Assembly: GCF_004344915.1 (NCBI RefSeq)
Contig: NZ_SKFG01000008.1
Location: 148,507-212,506 of the forward strand
DNA length: 64,000 bases
From: Paenibacillus albiflavus
Lineage (GTDB): Bacteria; Bacillota; Bacilli; Paenibacillales; NBRC-103111
Direction: 5' to 3'
In this document: positions 61,097-64,000 of the stretch, piece after piece
Position numbering within the stretch: position 1 is the first letter of the stretch
Layout: each line of letters starts with the position of its first letter
Position numbers and translations under genes: made by a program
Notes under the pieces: generated by a model
What the model was told of the DNA's origin: nothing
The model's database searches: none
The model's input: only the letters and a program-made list of their open reading frames with translations

Positions 61097-64000
61097 TTAC
61101 TTTGTCTGAACCCATTCTTCTTTACGATCCTTCTTGACATATGTGTGCTCTAGTGACGCTTCCTGAATGTTGCTGTATGCCCAGTGTTGCTCGGACACGT
61201 CGTTCCATTTGCTTGGTGCGCCCGTTAGTGGCCCTCGACCAAGAAGCATATTGATCAACGCCACTGCTTCTGCACGAGAGAGTGTCTGATTCGGTCGGAA
61301 CGTACCATCTTGGTAACCGCTCAGCTTACCCACTGAGCTCACTTGCATGATAGCTGACTCTGCCCAATGTCCGGCGATGTCGGGAAAACTCACTTTGTTA
61401 CCTTGCTCGCTGCTTGTGCCGAGAAGCCGAACTGCTACGCTCGCCATTTCACCGCGCGTAATCGTTTCTTCTGGACGGAATCGTCCGTCTGGGTCTCCGC
61501 TCATAATACCCATTCGTGTTGCCTTGTCGATTGCATCACTTGCCCAGTGAGAGCTATCTACGTCGTTGTATTTTGTTACCTTAGACTGTTTATCCGATTT
61601 GTCGAACACGCGAGTCAACATCGCTGCCATCTCTGCACGCGTTATCGGCTTCTCTGGTCCAAACGTGCCATCCAAATATCCGTAAATATACGGCTTATGT
61701 TGCTTATTCAGCCCTTCAAGATCAATGATCGTGAATGTACTGAACTTGTTGATCGTAATCTGTATTCCGAGTTTTCCGCTCTTATCATACGGAACGATCT
61801 CGCCTTGAACTACTTCTTTCTCACCATCACTATGCTCAATGAACACGCCGAGATCTGCTAGTTGATCTTCTGTCACGTCTTCAGGCAATGGCAACACTAG
61901 TGTTACTGGGCGGCTTTGCATATTCGTCTCGATCGTCATCGGACGGCCGAGCACTGTGATCGTCGCACTGCCCGCGAATTCGCGCACGACTTCTTCTGTT
62001 TTGGCGCGTTGCTCTACCGCTTTGCGTTCGTTCTCCTGCTTAATCGGCACAAGACGGAAATACATGTCATCCGCCAGTCCTCTCATAGAGTCTGCCGGTA
62101 TGATGATGCGTCCATTCGGTGTCATAATCTCCAGATCTATGCCCTTGTCAGCGAGCTTCGCAAATGATGCCTTCGGCAACTTCACGTTCAACTCCGAAAC
62201 TTCATCCTTCGCGTCGGGAATGACGATCTTTGCAGATTTCGAGCCTGCCGCTAACAACTGCTCAATCGTCTTATCCGCTTGCGCTGGCGTATACGTCACT
62301 TCATCTTTCTTACGTCCATTCGCATCTGTTGTACGCTTGATCGTAGCTTTGGATACAACGTCACCACTATTCGCCCCGTTCTCGACGTCTATGGTGATGA
62401 TTTCTTCCTTCGGTCCTGCGGTTCCACTACTTGTGCTACCACCGTTCGTGCTTCCACCACTGCCTGTACCACTACCGTCACCACTACCCGTTTTCTTATC
62501 AACGGTCACTTCAAAGGTAGTAGTCTTTCCATCAATTGTGACTGTGAGAGTCTGTTTTCCAAGTTTTGTTTTATCCAAGCCCGTGATATCAGTAAGGGTT
62601 ACATTCATAATCGCTGTTGTGTCATCATCATAAGTTCCTGTAACTACAAGCCCTGTAGGGTCAAGGCTTTCACCAACATTGTAAATTATTTTTGTTGGTG
62701 GGGTTGTAACTTTGATGCTTACAAGTTTCTTCTCAACAGTCACCTCGAAGGTTGTGCTTTTTCCATCAATTGTGACTGTGAGAGTCTGTTTTCCAAGTTT
62801 TGTTTTATCAAAGCCCGTGATATCAGTAAGGGTTACATTCATAATCGCTGTTGTGTCATCATCATAAGTTCCTGTAACTACAAGCCCTGTAGGGTCAAGG
62901 CTTTCACCAACATTGTAAATTATTTTTGTTGGTGGGGTTGTAACTTTGATGCTTACAAGTTTCTTCTCAACAGTCACCTCGAAGGTTGTGCTTTTTCCAT
63001 CAATTGTGACTGTGAGAGTCTGTTTTCCAAGTTTTGTTTTATCAAAGCCCGTGATATCAGTAAGGGTTACATTCATAATCGCTGTTGTGTCATCATCATA
63101 AGTTCCTGTAACTACAAGCCCTGTAGGGTCAAGGCTTTCACCAACATTGTAAATTATTTTTGTTGGTGGGGTTGTAACTTTGATGCTTACAAGTTTCTTC
63201 TCAACAGTCACCTCGAAGGTTGTGCTTTTTCCATCAATTGTGACTGTGAGAGTCTGTTTTCCAAGTTTTGTTTTATCAAAGCCCGTGATATCAGTAAGGG
63301 TTACATTCATAATCGCTGTTGTGTCATCATCATAAGTTCCTGTAACTACAAGCCCTGTAGGGTCAAGGCTTTCACCAACATTGTAAATTATTTTTGTTGG
63401 TGGGGTTGTAACTTTGATGCTTACAAGTTTCTTCTCAACAGTCACCTCGAAGGTTGTGCTTTTTCCATCAATTGTGACTGTGAGAGTCTGTTTTCCAAGT
63501 TTTGTTTTATCAAAGCCCGTGATATCAGTAAGGGTTACATTCATAATCGCTGTTGTGTCATCATCATAAGTTCCTGTAACTACAAGCCCTGTAGGGTCAA
63601 GGCTTTCACCAACATTGTAAATTATTTTTGTTGGTGGGGTTGTAACTTTGATGCTTACAAGTTTCTTCTCAACAGTCACCTCGAAGGTTGTGCTTTTTCC
63701 ATCAATTGTGACTGTGAGAGTCTGTTTTCCAAGTTTTGTTTTATCAAAGCCCGTGATATCAGTAAGGGTTACATTCATAATCGCTGTTGTGTCATCATCA
63801 TAAGTTCCTGTAACTACAAGCCCTGTAGGGTCAAGGCTTTCACCAACATTGTAAATTATTTTTGTTGGTGGGGTTGTAACTTTGATGCTTACAAGTTTCT
63901 TCTCAACAGTCACCTCGAAGGTTGTGCTTTTTCCATCAATTGTGACTGTGAGAGTCTGTTTTCCAAGTTTTGTTTTATCAAAGCCCGTGATATCAGTAAG
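61097..64000 (-). CDS. SLH-domain surface protein with Big_3 Ig-like repeats (N-terminus outside window)
   Basis: The frame is open to the window edge, giving 967 visible residues. From the edge come identical ~78-residue Big_3-type repeats (IIYNVGESLDPTGLVVTGTY... KTKLGKQTLTVTIDG), then a Gly/Ser linker, a ~250-residue region of unknown fold (VTYTPAQADKTIEQLLAAG; IIPADSMRGLADDMYFRL), and three SLH domains (YGYLDGTFGPEKPITRAEMA, SGDPDGRFRPEETITRGEMA, SGYQDGTFRPNQTLSRAEA). It is tethered to secondary wall polymer through the SLH domains. An ATG at 63913 lies within a repeat and is not a real start. Confidence 0.93.
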   Translation of the reverse strand, partial: LTDITGFDKTKLGKQTLTVTIDGKSTTFEVTVEKKLVSIKVTTPPTKIIYNVGESLDPTGLVVTGTYDDDTTAIMNVTLTDITGFDKTKLGKQTLTVTIDGKSTTFEVTVEKKLVSIKVTTPPTKIIYNVGESLDPTGLVVTGTYDDDTTAIMNVTLTDITGFDKTKLGKQTLTVTIDGKSTTFEVTVEKKLVSIKVTTPPTKIIYNVGESLDPTGLVVTGTYDDDTTAIMNVTLTDITGFDKTKLGKQTLTVTIDGKSTTFEVTVEKKLVSIKVTTPPTKIIYNVGESLDPTGLVVTGTYDDDTTAIMNVTLTDITGFDKTKLGKQTLTVTIDGKSTTFEVTVEKKLVSIKVTTPPTKIIYNVGESLDPTGLVVTGTYDDDTTAIMNVTLTDITGFDKTKLGKQTLTVTIDGKSTTFEVTVEKKLVSIKVTTPPTKIIYNVGESLDPTGLVVTGTYDDDTTAIMNVTLTDITGLDKTKLGKQTLTVTIDGKTTTFEVTVDKKTGSGDGSGTGSGGSTNGGSTSSGTAGPKEEIITIDVENGANSGDVVSKATIKRTTDANGRKKDEVTYTPAQADKTIEQLLAAGSKSAKIVIPDAKDEVSELNVKLPKASFAKLADKGIDLEIMTPNGRIIIPADSMRGLADDMYFRLVPIKQENERKAVEQRAKTEEVVREFAGSATITVLGRPMTIETNMQSRPVTLVLPLPEDVTEDQLADLGVFIEHSDGEKEVVQGEIVPYDKSGKLGIQITINKFSTFTIIDLEGLNKQHKPYIYGYLDGTFGPEKPITRAEMAAMLTRVFDKSDKQSKVTKYNDVDSSHWASDAIDKATRMGIMSGDPDGRFRPEETITRGEMASVAVRLLGTSSEQGNKVSFPDIAGHWAESAIMQVSSVGKLSGYQDGTFRPNQTLSRAEAVALINMLLGRGPLTGAPSKWNDVSEQHWAYSNIQEASLEHTYVKKDRKEEWVQTK
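62498..64000 (-). repeat. tandem 234-bp repeat array (Big_3 units)
   Basis: The 234-bp unit recurs in phase; for example the CAAGCCCTGTAGGGTC segment starts at 62647, 62881 and 63115. Five full units read as identical, the last (nearest the linker) differs at a few bases, and a further partial unit reaches the window edge. Near-perfect DNA identity implies recent expansion or gene conversion. Confidence 0.92.

Noticed and set aside
61956..62633. Plus-strand open frames opposite the SLH gene
   Set aside because: Antisense shadows of a protein with three clear SLH domains.
62498..64000. CRISPR-like array
   Set aside because: The repeats are 234 bp, in frame, without unique spacers, and encode Ig-like domains.

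Overview
The window looks like a chromosomal segment of a low-to-mid GC, endospore-forming Firmicute, most likely Paenibacillus or a close relative. Supporting this are a gerA-type germination operon, an S-layer-homology (SLH) surface protein, a copper-amine-oxidase-N-like stalk protein, a caa3-type cytochrome oxidase, the CsoR-CopZ-CopA copper cluster, strong AAGGAGG-type ribosome binding sites and TTGACA/TATAAT-type promoters. The genus is an inference from family content. No rRNA, tRNA, CRISPR array, prophage or transposase gene was seen.

Layout. 1-2400: ctaD (cut by the window edge) and ctaC on the minus strand, behind two TTGACA-type promoters. 2.5-10.6 kb: a guanylate-kinase-like protein with an altered P-loop, an Nfu-N/HEAT protein, a stalk-domain protein, a metallo-beta-lactamase-fold hydrolase, a membrane acyltransferase, a DMT transporter overlapping an Old Yellow Enzyme gene, and an acetate-uptake-type membrane protein. 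10.7-12.2 kb: a PAP2 phosphatase coupled to a PPDK/PEP-synthase regulatory protein. 12.3-18.4 kb: a tiny secreted-peptide gene convergent with an oppABCDF oligopeptide importer. 18.5-22.3 kb: a phosphodiester-glycosidase-type surface protein, a Crp/Fnr regulator, and trxB followed by a thioredoxin-reductase-like protein that lacks the NADPH domain. 22.4-25.4 kb: an MFS transporter, M42 peptidase and TetR operon with a 24-bp perfect palindrome on its promoter. 25.5-32.5 kb: an acetyltransferase, MFS transporter, 6-phosphogluconolactonase-type propeller, ferredoxin, polysaccharide deacetylase, methyltransferase-TPR protein and LD-carboxypeptidase.

32.5-44.5 kb is the most system-like part. A two-component system with its own lipoprotein (40.3-43.2 kb) is followed by an amidase, a deacetylase and a substrate-binding lipoprotein, then by a second paralogous binding lipoprotein, two sugar-type ABC permeases and an HlyD/MacA-like adaptor. 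No ATPase is present. A 45-bp sequence, identical in both copies, lies upstream of the amidase and of the second binding-protein operon. It contains direct repeats 11 bp apart, as expected for an OmpR-family regulator, and a related pair lies upstream of the CBS-MCP gene at 44.5 kb. I infer a shared envelope-related regulon.

44.5-64 kb: a DinB-fold protein; a two-gene ABC exporter followed by a 33-residue Gly-rich peptide gene; a sulfite/nitrite-reductase-like protein; the CsoR-regulated copper cluster; a PAP2 protein; lysA; an AraC regulator; the gerA operon; a GNAT protein; and an SLH protein with an array of near-identical 234-bp Big_3 repeats running off the window. A two-hairpin repeat element occurs twice, at about 6.9 and 49.1 kb.
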